Shown here in pieces: positions 24,136-31,133 of a DNA stretch of 33,496 nt. Made by a program: the position numbers and the translations under genes. The stretch is from Lentisphaeria bacterium (GTDB taxonomy: Bacteria > Verrucomicrobiota > Lentisphaeria > Victivallales > UBA1829): NCBI GenBank assembly GCA_017456495.1, contig JAFTJI010000016.1, positions 1 to 33,496 of the forward strand, given 5' to 3'. How positions within the stretch are numbered: position 1 is the stretch's first letter; every line of letters begins with the position of its first letter. The notes beneath the pieces are model-generated. The model had not been told where the DNA came from, did not search any database, and saw only the letters and a program-made list of their open reading frames with translations.

Positions 24136-24389
24136 TTGTAAATAAAACTCTTTCCGTTCTCACAACGGATAAAATTACCATCCTGATTCAAGATTTCCAA
24201 CAGTTCTTTCGCCAGTTCCGGAGAGCCGTTTTTCAGCGTGACAAACGCGCTGACCCGGTGAACATCACACCCGAACGCAGCAAATCCGGCGGAAAGGACA
24301 GTCGCTCCCTTGTATTCCATGCCTTCGCAATGGATCGTTACCGGATACATCTCGTATGAGAGATAGCTGCGATAGAATTCTCCTTTCAT
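24120..24389 (-). CDS. 89-aa protein of unknown function
   Basis: The ATG at 24389 has a perfect AGGAGG (24397-24402) 7 nt upstream; the frame runs further up without support. The 89-aa product has no signal peptide or membrane helix. Visible text includes YEMYPVTIHCEGMEY, an Ala/Gly-rich SAGFAAFGCDVHRVSAFVT, and ELAKELLEILNQDGNFIR. This alternation of strands and helices suggests one compact alpha-beta domain. I do not recognise the family. It is preceded by a large folded leader, is expressed opposite the panC lipoprotein gene, and overlaps that gene's end by 16 nt. Ribosome-site strength argues that it is real. Confidence 0.65.
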   Translation of the reverse strand: MKGEFYRSYLSYEMYPVTIHCEGMEYKGATVLSAGFAAFGCDVHRVSAFVTLKNGSPELAKELLEILNQDGNFIRCENGKSFIYNQWIS

Positions 24390-24390
24390 A

Positions 24391-24592
24391 GTCCGTCCTC
24401 CTGTTATTTTTTTGTGCGGACGGTCAAAAAAAACCGAACGCCTCCAAGTATCATCCTGAAAGGTCCGACCAAGAACCCACCTCGAAAACACAAGGAAGCG
24501 CCCGGCAGACCTGTTTTGACAACAGCACTACCGGAGCATTCCGTTACATTTTCGAGGTTTTATCTTTAATTACTTGGTCGGTTCTTCAGGAT
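24391..24592 (-). ncRNA. Candidate structured RNA or folded 5' leader
   Basis: An imperfect palindrome spans 24453-24592. Closing stem: 24453-24473 with 24573-24592 (8 + 9 bp with a small internal loop). Second stem, 10 bp perfect: 24479-24488 with 24549-24558. Inner stems: 24494-24497 with 24539-24542, 24502-24505 with 24531-24534, and 24511-24515 with 24521-24525. Between the first two stems the loop is lopsided (5 against 14 nt). Minus orientation is favoured because a T8 run follows (24427-24434) and then a hairpin (24393-24398 with 24418-24423) that would pair part of the AGGAGG of the 89-aa gene. It could be a 6S-like RNA, a riboswitch-type leader or a repeat element; promoter evidence is weak. 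Confidence 0.5.
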
Positions 24593-24714
24593 AATCTCAG
24601 AAATTTACGGTAAAAAGAACTGTAAGACCTTTTACGAGTCTCAATTATTAACTTAATGCAGAAAAAAATTTTTTCAAGCGAAATTGAACAAGTTTTAACA
24701 ATTTTCCGGTTATG

Positions 24715-24753
24715 AAAAAAGGGTGCCCTGTTCTCCAAGAATAAAGGACGCCC
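24715..24753 (-). terminator. Intrinsic terminator of the pnuT-thiN-CBM9 operon
   Basis: On the minus strand GGGCGTCCT pairs with AGGGCACCC (one mismatch) around a 15-nt loop, followed by six T (24715-24720). It lies 20 nt beyond the lipoprotein stop. Between it and the structured RNA, 24593-24714 holds AT-rich DNA with no gene. Confidence 0.75.
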
Positions 24754-24774
24754 TGTGCAATGCAACTTCAAAGA

Positions 24775-27033
24775 TTATTTCTTATCAGCCGTTTTTTCTT
24801 TTTCAACCGGCTTTTCTTTTCGGATCACCCGGGGCTCGAACGGTGTGAAGGTCAATTTTTCTTTTCCGAATCCCGGAAGTTCGATGACAGCCGTAACTTC
24901 CCCGGGTGTGGTGTTGAGAACAACCAGAAGAAGCTGACCTTCCGGTCCGGAGACTGCTTTTCCGATCAGCTGTTTCGGGAGCTTGATTTCAAGTTCTTTC
25001 CAGGTTTTCAAATCAGCATAGAACGCTTCCACTTCTCTGGAAAGCATGGAGAGCATGGACCAGAACCGGGTTCTGTTTTCGGGCATACCGCCGTGTCCCA
25101 TGTGGATAATATTACCGGCACCGCCTTTGAGAATGGTGTAATAAACACCGGCGCGGATCTCTTCGGCTGTTCTGCAATCCGGAGTGGGGATCGTTCCGCC
25201 GAGCCAGAGAACAAGCGGCTTTTCTCCGGCAATTCTGCGGACATGATCAAAGTCTGCTCCAAGGTTTTCAATCATATTTGTTCTGCTGTAACTGGATCGT
25301 CCGGAGGCATATTCCAGAACATCGCAGCTGTCAATATAATTTTTGATCACGTTCATATTGTCGATCTGAATGGAGAAAATCTCATCCGGAGCCTCTTTCT
25401 TTGCCATCTTGTAGATCTTTTGATAAATCTTGTGTCCTTCCGGATCCACTTTCAATGTACCTTTTTCATCCGGGTGGAGAACCGCAAGACTTGCTTCATA
25501 ACAAAGAATGTTCCAGTTTCCTTTTCTTGCTTTTCCGATTTTTTTCAGGTGTTTCAGAACAACTTCCTCCCAGTTTTTACTGAAAGCATAACCTGTTTGC
25601 GGCTTCCGGACAAGACGGCGTCCGGGAACTCCGCTGTAGTTCAATGCGTTTTTCCGGTAACCGAGACCATACCGCAAGGTGAAACCGGCATTGACGGGGA
25701 AATAGGTTTTTGAACCGCCGCTGATCCCGAGAAGATAGAACGGTTTCTGATTCAGCTGCAAATCATTCCCTTTGACGGTTATGATCCGTTTTTCCGGGAG
25801 TTCAGGGAGCTCTGCCGGCGTTTCACTGATATAAAACACTCGGCTGGAACGTTTCCCATCGTAGGTTTTTCCATCGGCTGTCAGGATCTTGTCGCTGATA
25901 TATTCCAGAATATAACGCCCCGGCTTCAAATCTGCCAGAGAAATTTTTGCAGTTTTTTCCATGACTTTCTGTTCCCGGATCACTCCGCTATCGTCCCTGA
26001 TAACAATTTTTCCCGGAACAACAAGAAGATCACAGGTCATCTCTTCTGTATTGATATATTCCATTTTATCAAGACTCAAGAAATCTTTTTCACAAACGAC
26101 GATGTTTGTGGAGAGCTCCTGAATCGGCACCCGGTATGGACCAAGCAGGTAAAGTTCAATTTTTCTGGTTCCCTTCAGGGAAATATAATTGTCTTTCAAT
26201 TTCAGCTTTGCAATGTGCGGATCTGTTCCATGAAGTTTCAGATTCGTTACAAATTTTCCGTTGTCATAGACTTGCAGATACGCATGTTCTTTTCCGGTTT
26301 TCCGGATTGACAGATCAAGGAGCCCATATTTATCAAAACTGCAAGTATAGAGCCGGAAGTGATCCGACGGGGGCATTTTATTGAAATGCAGCTGTCCCAT
26401 GGTTGCGATATCATGGAAATTGGAAGAGCCTGTCCAGCTGGTATGTTCTGCATCTTTTCCTTTTTTCTTGATGGTCCGGCAGATATTGATGTTCCACATT
26501 GCTCCGGTTTCTCCGGTTTTGTCCAGAGTCATTGCCATAACAGGGATTTCAAAGGTTGCGATCCAGCGGCCCGGCTCAATTGCAGTTGAGAATGACTCTA
26601 TCCCGAGTCCCCATTCAGTATCACGTCTCTTCGCATGATAGACGGATCCGGCGGGGTTGATTGCAAAATGATAGTAGCAGGCATCATCATTCAACCCGCG
26701 GGGGGCGATGAGCAGCTCCACATGTTCACCGCCAAAGAGTGTCATATCGTCATCAGCTTTCTTATCGGACCATTCAAGATCCGCTGTAATTCCCCAACAG
26801 ACAATTTCAAATCTGATTTTATCGCCTGCACGCTGAACAATGACTTCCGTCTGTTCAGAAGCCCAACGGTCTCCAATCGCAATAAATTCCCCTGCCGGAA
26901 GAGATTTTTCTCCGTCTTTTGCCGGGAGGATGATCTCTTTTCCCGGAACGCCAACCACACTGTCATGAGAAAAACACCCGCCGGCAAGAAGCGCGATTGC
27001 CGCTGTCATCAAGGAGATACTGAGTTTTTTCAT
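24775..27033 (-). CDS. Large secreted lipoprotein with CBM9-like domain
   Basis: A 752-aa predicted lipoprotein: MKKLSISLMTAAIALLAGGC ends in a lipobox at Cys20. Residues about 35-220 match the pattern of a CBM9-type carbohydrate-binding domain (GGEHVELLIAPRG, YYHFAINPAGSVYHAKRRD, WNINICRT, WTGSSNFHDIATMGQLHF). A strand-rich middle follows, then from about 420 a larger domain (ITVKGNDLQLNQKPFYLLG, SIQIDNMNVIKNYIDSCDVL, GGAGNIIHMGHGGMPENR) that reads like a glycoside hydrolase TIM barrel. A final beta domain (LLVVLNTTPGEVTAVIELPG) and a Lys/Glu tail end the chain. No GH family is certain. AAGGA precedes the ATG by 10 nt. It follows thiN by 19 nt. Polysaccharide binding or cleavage at the cell surface is inferred. 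Confidence 0.75.
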   Translation of the reverse strand: MKKLSISLMTAAIALLAGGCFSHDSVVGVPGKEIILPAKDGEKSLPAGEFIAIGDRWASEQTEVIVQRAGDKIRFEIVCWGITADLEWSDKKADDDMTLFGGEHVELLIAPRGLNDDACYYHFAINPAGSVYHAKRRDTEWGLGIESFSTAIEPGRWIATFEIPVMAMTLDKTGETGAMWNINICRTIKKKGKDAEHTSWTGSSNFHDIATMGQLHFNKMPPSDHFRLYTCSFDKYGLLDLSIRKTGKEHAYLQVYDNGKFVTNLKLHGTDPHIAKLKLKDNYISLKGTRKIELYLLGPYRVPIQELSTNIVVCEKDFLSLDKMEYINTEEMTCDLLVVPGKIVIRDDSGVIREQKVMEKTAKISLADLKPGRYILEYISDKILTADGKTYDGKRSSRVFYISETPAELPELPEKRIITVKGNDLQLNQKPFYLLGISGGSKTYFPVNAGFTLRYGLGYRKNALNYSGVPGRRLVRKPQTGYAFSKNWEEVVLKHLKKIGKARKGNWNILCYEASLAVLHPDEKGTLKVDPEGHKIYQKIYKMAKKEAPDEIFSIQIDNMNVIKNYIDSCDVLEYASGRSSYSRTNMIENLGADFDHVRRIAGEKPLVLWLGGTIPTPDCRTAEEIRAGVYYTILKGGAGNIIHMGHGGMPENRTRFWSMLSMLSREVEAFYADLKTWKELEIKLPKQLIGKAVSGPEGQLLLVVLNTTPGEVTAVIELPGFGKEKLTFTPFEPRVIRKEKPVEKEKTADKK

Positions 27034-27052
27034 GGTTAGAAATCCTTATTTT

Positions 27053-27688
27053 TTATTCTTTTATATGTTCTTGAAAAATCAGAAGCTGAGTCCCTTCCGG
27101 AAATTCCAGATGGAACTGATCGGAGAGAGCTTCATTGAGAGTCGCCTGCCACCAGCGTTTCAGAACCAGTTTATCCATGGGATATTTCAATCCGGATGAG
27201 GTCACAGGCGTTCCGGTCTGCAATGCAATGATGGAGATCTGCTGTCCCGGGATCGCCGGAAAATCTCCGGACTTCTGCGCAACGAAAAATACTCCGTAAT
27301 TCGTAATGAATTTCAGGCTCGGGACGAGTTCAGAGTAATCTGCAAGCAGAGAAAGATTGCCCAGTGTATGATCTTCCCGTTTTCCGGTAGCTCCGAGAAT
27401 CGCAATATTATCCCAGCCCTGTTCCCGGCAGTAGGTGAAGGCTTTTGTCAAATCGTTTGTTTCCTGTTCCCGGACATGGATCAATCTGTCAGCAAACCGG
27501 GTTTTGAACTCTGATGGAAGACTGTCAAGATCTCCAATCACAACGGTTGGTTCCAATCCGAACCCGGCAAGAGAAGCTGCCGAACCGTCACAGCAGACGA
27601 TTCTGGCGGCGTTCCGTAGTACGGCGAGCGGCTGTTCTTCCCGGGGAAAATCCCCGTCAGCCAGAATAACGGTCAATTCGTTTTGCAT
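27053..27688 (-). CDS. thiN: Thiamine pyrophosphokinase
   Basis: Transfers pyrophosphate from ATP to thiamine, giving the active cofactor from salvaged thiamine. The 211-aa protein has the TPK signature: CCDGSAASL (32-40, Asp34), IGDLDSLPSE (51-60, Asp53 and Asp55), QETNDLTKAF (75-84, Asp79), and GATGKREDHTLGN (99-111). The C-terminal beta domain is present with TSSGLKYPM. It overlaps the end of the PnuC/PnuT-like gene by 16 nt, so the two are one unit. Direct thiamine phosphorylation differs from the ThiE/ThiL synthesis route, consistent with uptake by the neighbouring transporter. Confidence 0.93.
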   Translation of the reverse strand: MQNELTVILADGDFPREEQPLAVLRNAARIVCCDGSAASLAGFGLEPTVVIGDLDSLPSEFKTRFADRLIHVREQETNDLTKAFTYCREQGWDNIAILGATGKREDHTLGNLSLLADYSELVPSLKFITNYGVFFVAQKSGDFPAIPGQQISIIALQTGTPVTSSGLKYPMDKLVLKRWWQATLNEALSDQFHLEFPEGTQLLIFQEHIKE

Positions 27689-28383
27689 TTTTTGATATCC
27701 TTATACCATTGGATGTAGAAGATGATCCCGTTCGCCAGCGTAACCACCCACATGGCAAGCAGTGCAGCCGATTCCCCGCTGAGCTGAAATTCCCGGAACC
27801 ACATCCATACAGAAAGTATATTTACAATCGTCCAGATGATCCATTGATCCGCACAGCGTTTGACGGTCAGGATCATTGCTGTTACTGATAAAATCGTCGT
27901 TGCACTGTCAATGACCGGCTGGGAATCTTTCATCCGGTGCAGAATAACGGCATAGACAGCGATACCGATCAGCGAAAGAAGATAGCAGATGATTTTTCCC
28001 CTGGTCCCGAGCTCTGTTTTTTTGATGATTTGAGAACTGCCGAGATTTCTGCCCCAGAAGAACAGTCCCACAAACATCATGGGAAAGTACCAGCCCCAGT
28101 TCAGCATAACTTCCCCGTAGAGTTTCGCCTTATATGAAATCCAGCCGTAGAGCAATGAGTTCACGATTCCGAAAAGATAACAGCTCAGTTTTCCTTTTCC
28201 CGCAAGCAGAGTATAACAAATCCCGGTGACTGCAGCCGCAATCCCTATTGACGTGTCGCGTTTGATCAATGCTGTGGCAACAGTTGCGGAAATACAGAAT
28301 AAGAACCAGAGAACTTCTCCGGTTTTCCAGCCGGAAAATTCTCCGGTGATCCACTTCCTGACATCTGTTGTTACGCTCTTCAT
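27673..28383 (-). CDS. pnuT: PnuC-family transporter, probably thiamine (PnuT)
   Basis: A 236-aa membrane protein of the PnuC family of vitamin transporters, with about seven helices. Family text: GKGKLSCYLFGIVNSLLYG, a LYGEVMLNWGWYFPMMFVG block, and QWIIWTIVNILSVWMWF. PnuC carries nicotinamide riboside; relatives PnuT and PnuX carry thiamine and riboflavin. The thiN gene directly after it, with a 16-nt overlap, argues for thiamine, since the kinase would trap the vitamin. That call is context, not residues. A GTG at 28386 lies directly before the ATG at 28383; the AGGAGG site is 10 nt from the GTG and 13 from the ATG, so either may start. No TPP riboswitch was seen upstream. Confidence 0.82.
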   Translation of the reverse strand: MKSVTTDVRKWITGEFSGWKTGEVLWFLFCISATVATALIKRDTSIGIAAAVTGICYTLLAGKGKLSCYLFGIVNSLLYGWISYKAKLYGEVMLNWGWYFPMMFVGLFFWGRNLGSSQIIKKTELGTRGKIICYLLSLIGIAVYAVILHRMKDSQPVIDSATTILSVTAMILTVKRCADQWIIWTIVNILSVWMWFREFQLSGESAALLAMWVVTLANGIIFYIQWYKDIKKCKTN

Positions 28384-28409
28384 CACTTTGACTTTGCCTC
28401 CTGCTGCAT

Positions 28410-28459
28410 AATATAACGCTCTTTGCCGGAAATGAAAGAGAGCGTTTTGTTTTTTTTAT
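28410..28459. other. Intergenic hairpin between eamA and pnuT
   Basis: AACGCTCT (28415-28422) pairs with AGAGCGTT (28439-28446), followed on the plus strand by a T-rich run to 28459. That makes it a plus-strand terminator, although both neighbours are on the minus strand. On the minus strand TATATT (28410-28415) would serve as a -10 for pnuT with a poor -35. Confidence 0.45.
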
Positions 28460-28468
28460 GTTTTTACC

Positions 28469-29371
28469 TTATTTCGTGAACGTTACGATCAGCAGCCCTG
28501 AAAGAATCAGAATCAACCCGGCAATTTTTGTTGCAGAACTCTTCTCGTGCAGAAAAATCAGCCCCGCAAGAAAACCGATCGGCAAGCTCAACTGACGGAA
28601 CGCCTGAATATAACTGACATTGGAAACGTGCTGCATGGCAAACAGAATCAGCGCGTAAGCTCCGGAACTGCAAATTCCTGCAATGACCGGATAAATGATA
28701 TCTTTGCTCCACAGCTTCTTCATCGCGGCGCGTTCCGCTTTATCAAACACGATCAGGGGAACTTCTCCAAGACTCAATCCCATCTGGATCAGAAACAGAT
28801 ATCCAAGGGTGCAGGTGTTGGAAACATTGCCGTCCGGAGCAATCTGCTTCAATGCCTGACTGTCGCATAACGTATATCCGGTCGTTCCGATCGCTCCGAG
28901 AGCAATAAAAAGAAGCGCAATGGCATTCAGCCCCTTGAATGAGATTTTTTTGAACGACGGAAACGGCATGATAATGCAGCCCAGCGCAATGATGATCATT
29001 CCGAGCAGTGTCAGGACCCCGAAGGATTTTCCGATCCCGGCAACCAGTGTGATCACTGCCAGCATCACCACCGGCAACGCTCTCACAAGCGGATAGATCA
29101 GGGAAATATCTCCATGTTTATATCCGTGAGCTAAGCCGTACATGTAGACGACTTCCGCAACGCAGCTCCCTGCGAGCAGCCAGTAAAACACTGGCGGCAA
29201 CCCCCGGAAAGTGTCGGCACTCATAACGAAAAACGGAAGCCAGATGATTCCCCCGATAAAGTTCATAATAATATAAAACGCCGTAGACGGCTGCGTCGAC
29301 TTGGAAAGCAAGTTCCAGGTTGCGTGCATGAATACAGAGATAAAAACGAGAACAGCTGCTGTAATTGTCAT
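28469..29371 (-). CDS. EamA/DMT family transporter
   Basis: A 300-aa integral membrane protein of the drug/metabolite transporter superfamily, with ten predicted helices in two EamA halves. The first half begins AVLVFISVFMHATWNLLSKS, a typical EamA opening, and ISLIYPLVRALPVVM ends it. The second half includes YIQAFRQLSLPIGFLAGLIF and the family-like LIFLHEKSS block. The frame opens at a TTG at 29401, but GAGG 9 nt before the ATG at 29371 marks the real start. A MITE-like element ends 18 nt upstream of that start. The substrate is unknown. Downstream is the hairpin before pnuT. Confidence 0.85.
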   Translation of the reverse strand: MTITAAVLVFISVFMHATWNLLSKSTQPSTAFYIIMNFIGGIIWLPFFVMSADTFRGLPPVFYWLLAGSCVAEVVYMYGLAHGYKHGDISLIYPLVRALPVVMLAVITLVAGIGKSFGVLTLLGMIIIALGCIIMPFPSFKKISFKGLNAIALLFIALGAIGTTGYTLCDSQALKQIAPDGNVSNTCTLGYLFLIQMGLSLGEVPLIVFDKAERAAMKKLWSKDIIYPVIAGICSSGAYALILFAMQHVSNVSYIQAFRQLSLPIGFLAGLIFLHEKSSATKIAGLILILSGLLIVTFTK

Positions 29372-29389
29372 TTGGTTTTCCTCGCGATT

Positions 29390-29527
29390 GAGACATTTCA
29401 AAAAGTCTTCAAAAATGTCAGAGATTTTCTGTTATGATCTGCAAATAGAGCTGTATTCAACCTGCCATTTTCAGCTCATCAACAATCTTTTTCCTGTCAA
29501 ATTTTTCCGGACTTTTCAAATCACCTC
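29390..29527. mobile_element. MITE-like element, copy B (138 bp)
   Basis: This copy shares its body with copy A (6188-6353), including exact 22-bp and 23-bp blocks, but lacks the roughly 30-bp hairpin insert. The left end is 29390-29407 and the right end 29510-29527 (GACTTTTCAAATCACCTC); the inverted repeat is more decayed than in copy A. GATT flanks both sides (29386-29389 and 29528-29531), again a 4-bp duplication. It lies directly upstream of the EamA gene and so separates it from any older promoter. No protein is encoded. Confidence 0.75.
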
Positions 29528-29693
29528 GATTATAATGAAAAATGATTTCATAAGATACAGCCGGATTGCAAAAAAGTCAAGTTTTCTGTAAGAAATATCT
29601 GCAGGAAAAGCATACTCCGGTACCGGGAAAAATTTTTCCCGTACAGCGGTCAGCGTTCCGTTAATTTTTTTTCAAAAAAATTTTGTTTGCGAC

Positions 29694-29740
29694 TTGAAAT
29701 TGGAAAAAAATGGATTATATTGGAAACAAATGGAAAAAAT
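29694..29740 (+). promoter_or_regulatory. mraZ promoter with four-copy MraZ-type operator
   Basis: TTGAAA (29694-29699) and TATATT (29716-29721) are 16 bp apart. Four 10-bp units starting TGGA begin at 29701, 29711, 29721 and 29731: TGGAAAAAAA, TGGATTATAT, TGGAAACAAA, TGGAAAAAAT. MraZ of E. coli binds direct TGGG repeats with the same 10-bp spacing, so these are probably the boxes of MraZ itself, covering the -10 and start site. The last base of TGG(G) is A in all four. Confidence 0.7.
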
Positions 29741-29752
29741 CAGGTTGTTTGG

Positions 29753-30223
29753 ATGCTTACTTTCTGCGGAATAGATTATTGCTCCATGGACTCCAACGGC
29801 AGAGTGAAACTCAGCCCGAAGTTTCTGGAGGATTTCACTTCCAAGGGCGTTGATGTCGTATTGCATTGTCTGCCTGAGGGAGCTGTTGCCGTGTACCCGG
29901 AAGAGACGTATCTCAGGATCCGTCAGGAACGGGAGCTCACGGAAAACAGAGCAGCCGGAAGTTTTGTCGGACGTCAGATGCTGCGGAGATCCGGCGCATG
30001 GTCACAATCCGAGCGGATCACTGCTCAGGGACGGATCACGCTGCCGCAGGCATTCAGAGAACATGGCGGTTTCGGGACCGGCAGCCAGAAAATGGTTGTA
30101 GTCGGTGTTGAAATCGGAGTTGAACTTTGGACCCCGGAACGCTGGGAGGCTGAACGGAGACGGATGGAAGAGCATGACATGGTCAAGCGCGATCAGGAAA
30201 TGCAGGCTGATTTGAGTTTTTAA
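29753..30223 (+). CDS. mraZ: MraZ transcriptional regulator of the division cluster
   Basis: MraZ is a DNA-binding repressor, often the first gene of the dcw cluster, and regulates its own promoter. The 156-aa protein has two SpoVT-AbrB-like halves: FCGIDYCSMDSNGRVKLSPK (4-23) and AQGRITLPQAFREHGGFG (91-108), ending with the typical VVVGVEIGVELWTPERWE (115-132). It is slightly longer than usual at the C-terminus. The frame is open from 29687, but the ATG at 29753 starts at the family position with a weak AGG site. Four TGGA repeats cover its promoter. It is followed not by rsmH, as usual, but by a small membrane-protein gene. Confidence 0.93.
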   Translation: MLTFCGIDYCSMDSNGRVKLSPKFLEDFTSKGVDVVLHCLPEGAVAVYPEETYLRIRQERELTENRAAGSFVGRQMLRRSGAWSQSERITAQGRITLPQAFREHGGFGTGSQKMVVVGVEIGVELWTPERWEAERRRMEEHDMVKRDQEMQADLSF

Positions 30224-30276
30224 GAATGTTCAGAAGATTTTTGAAATCGCTTCAGAATGATAATAGAGGGTTGAAA

Positions 30277-30552
30277 ATGACAACGGTAAAAACAGGAAAA
30301 ATGGTAAAGTATCTGATCTGCCTCTTTGCGGCGGCGGCTCTCCTGTTGCTTGCCGGCGGCGCGAAGATGAGACGCAGTGCAGATGCTCAAAGCGTTGATT
30401 CCGCCAAGGTCAAAGCTGCTGCTCTTCAATATATCCCTGCTGCAGAAAAAGGGGAGGATCTTCGCGCACTGGCTGAAGAATCTCCCGAGTTTCTTCTTTA
30501 TGCCGCATCCAGTTCCGAGTTGAAAACACTTCAGCCGGGTATCCTCAAATAA
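30277..30552 (+). CDS. Small single-pass membrane protein, in the FtsL position
   Basis: A 91-aa protein with a short basic N-terminus, one membrane helix (about 11-28, YLICLFAAAALLLLAGG) and a 60-residue outer domain with AEKGEDLRALAEESPEFL. In division clusters the gene before ftsI is normally ftsL, a single-pass protein of this size, but the leucine-zipper coiled coil of FtsL is not visible. AGAGGG lies 6 nt before the ATG at 30277; an earlier ATG at 30226 has no ribosome site. The stop overlaps the next start by one base (TAATG). FtsL by position, unproven by sequence. Confidence 0.65.
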   Translation: MTTVKTGKMVKYLICLFAAAALLLLAGGAKMRRSADAQSVDSAKVKAAALQYIPAAEKGEDLRALAEESPEFLLYAASSSELKTLQPGILK

Positions 30553-31133
30553 TGGATGATGCAGATGGTCAACGGTTCCGCAAACAAAGCGGATTGATCA
30601 TTGCCGCAGTTCTGCTATGGGCAGCTCTCTGTTTCGGCAGTGTCGTCTATTTTACCGTGATCCAGAAAAAATATTATCGTCAGAAAGCCCTTGAAACAGC
30701 CTGGTTTCAGGGGCGCATTCCTGCTTTACGCGGCTCCATTTATTCTTCAGACGGCACAGTGCTGGCATCGTCCCGTCTGGAATTTTTTCTGTTCTGGAAA
30801 AAAGATAAAGTGAAAGATGCCGCGGAAGCATTATTCGGAAGAAAACTTTACAATGGCGCGGAGATTTCAGAAAAAGAACTCGCCCTGCTGGATCCGATTT
30901 TCAAAAAATATCCTTCTGCAGTTTGGGTGGAGACACGTGAACGCAGAAAACGTCTCCCGGGAATCGAGCATCTGGAACAGAAATATGACACCGTTTTACG
31001 GGGACAGGATGGACTTTTTGCTGTAATGCATGACCGTTACGGCAGGCGTGTTCCCGGTTCATTGAAGATCATCCGGGCTCAGGTTCCGGGGCGTTCTGTA
31101 ACACTTTCACCGGGAGAGGAGAATCAGCAATGA
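30552..31133 (+). CDS. FtsI/PBP2-like pedestal protein without transpeptidase domain
   Basis: A 193-aa single-pass membrane protein (helix about 14-36) whose outer part matches the N-terminal non-catalytic domain of class B penicillin-binding proteins. Visible landmarks are RGSIYSSDGTVLASS (60-74), corresponding to the usual RG.I.DRNG..LA.S, PGIEHLEQKYDTVLRGQDG (136-154) and VPGRSVTLS (178-186), which is exactly where the transpeptidase domain normally begins. The chain then stops. The SxxK, SxN and KTG motifs are all absent. The stop overlaps ftsW by 4 nt (ATGA), and no remnant of a transpeptidase follows. The pedestal domain is known to activate the RodA/FtsW glycosyltransferase, so this may be a dedicated activator. 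Confidence 0.85.
   Translation: MDDADGQRFRKQSGLIIAAVLLWAALCFGSVVYFTVIQKKYYRQKALETAWFQGRIPALRGSIYSSDGTVLASSRLEFFLFWKKDKVKDAAEALFGRKLYNGAEISEKELALLDPIFKKYPSAVWVETRERRKRLPGIEHLEQKYDTVLRGQDGLFAVMHDRYGRRVPGSLKIIRAQVPGRSVTLSPGEENQQ

Noticed and set aside
24453..24592. SRP RNA or tmRNA identity for the folded region
   Set aside because: The GGTCAGGTCCGGAAGGAAGC-type SRP core and the tmRNA tRNA-like ends are missing.
28387..28468. TPP riboswitch before pnuT
   Set aside because: The conserved CTGAGA and ACCTGATCTGG-type blocks are absent; only a simple hairpin is present. The same check before thiD was negative.
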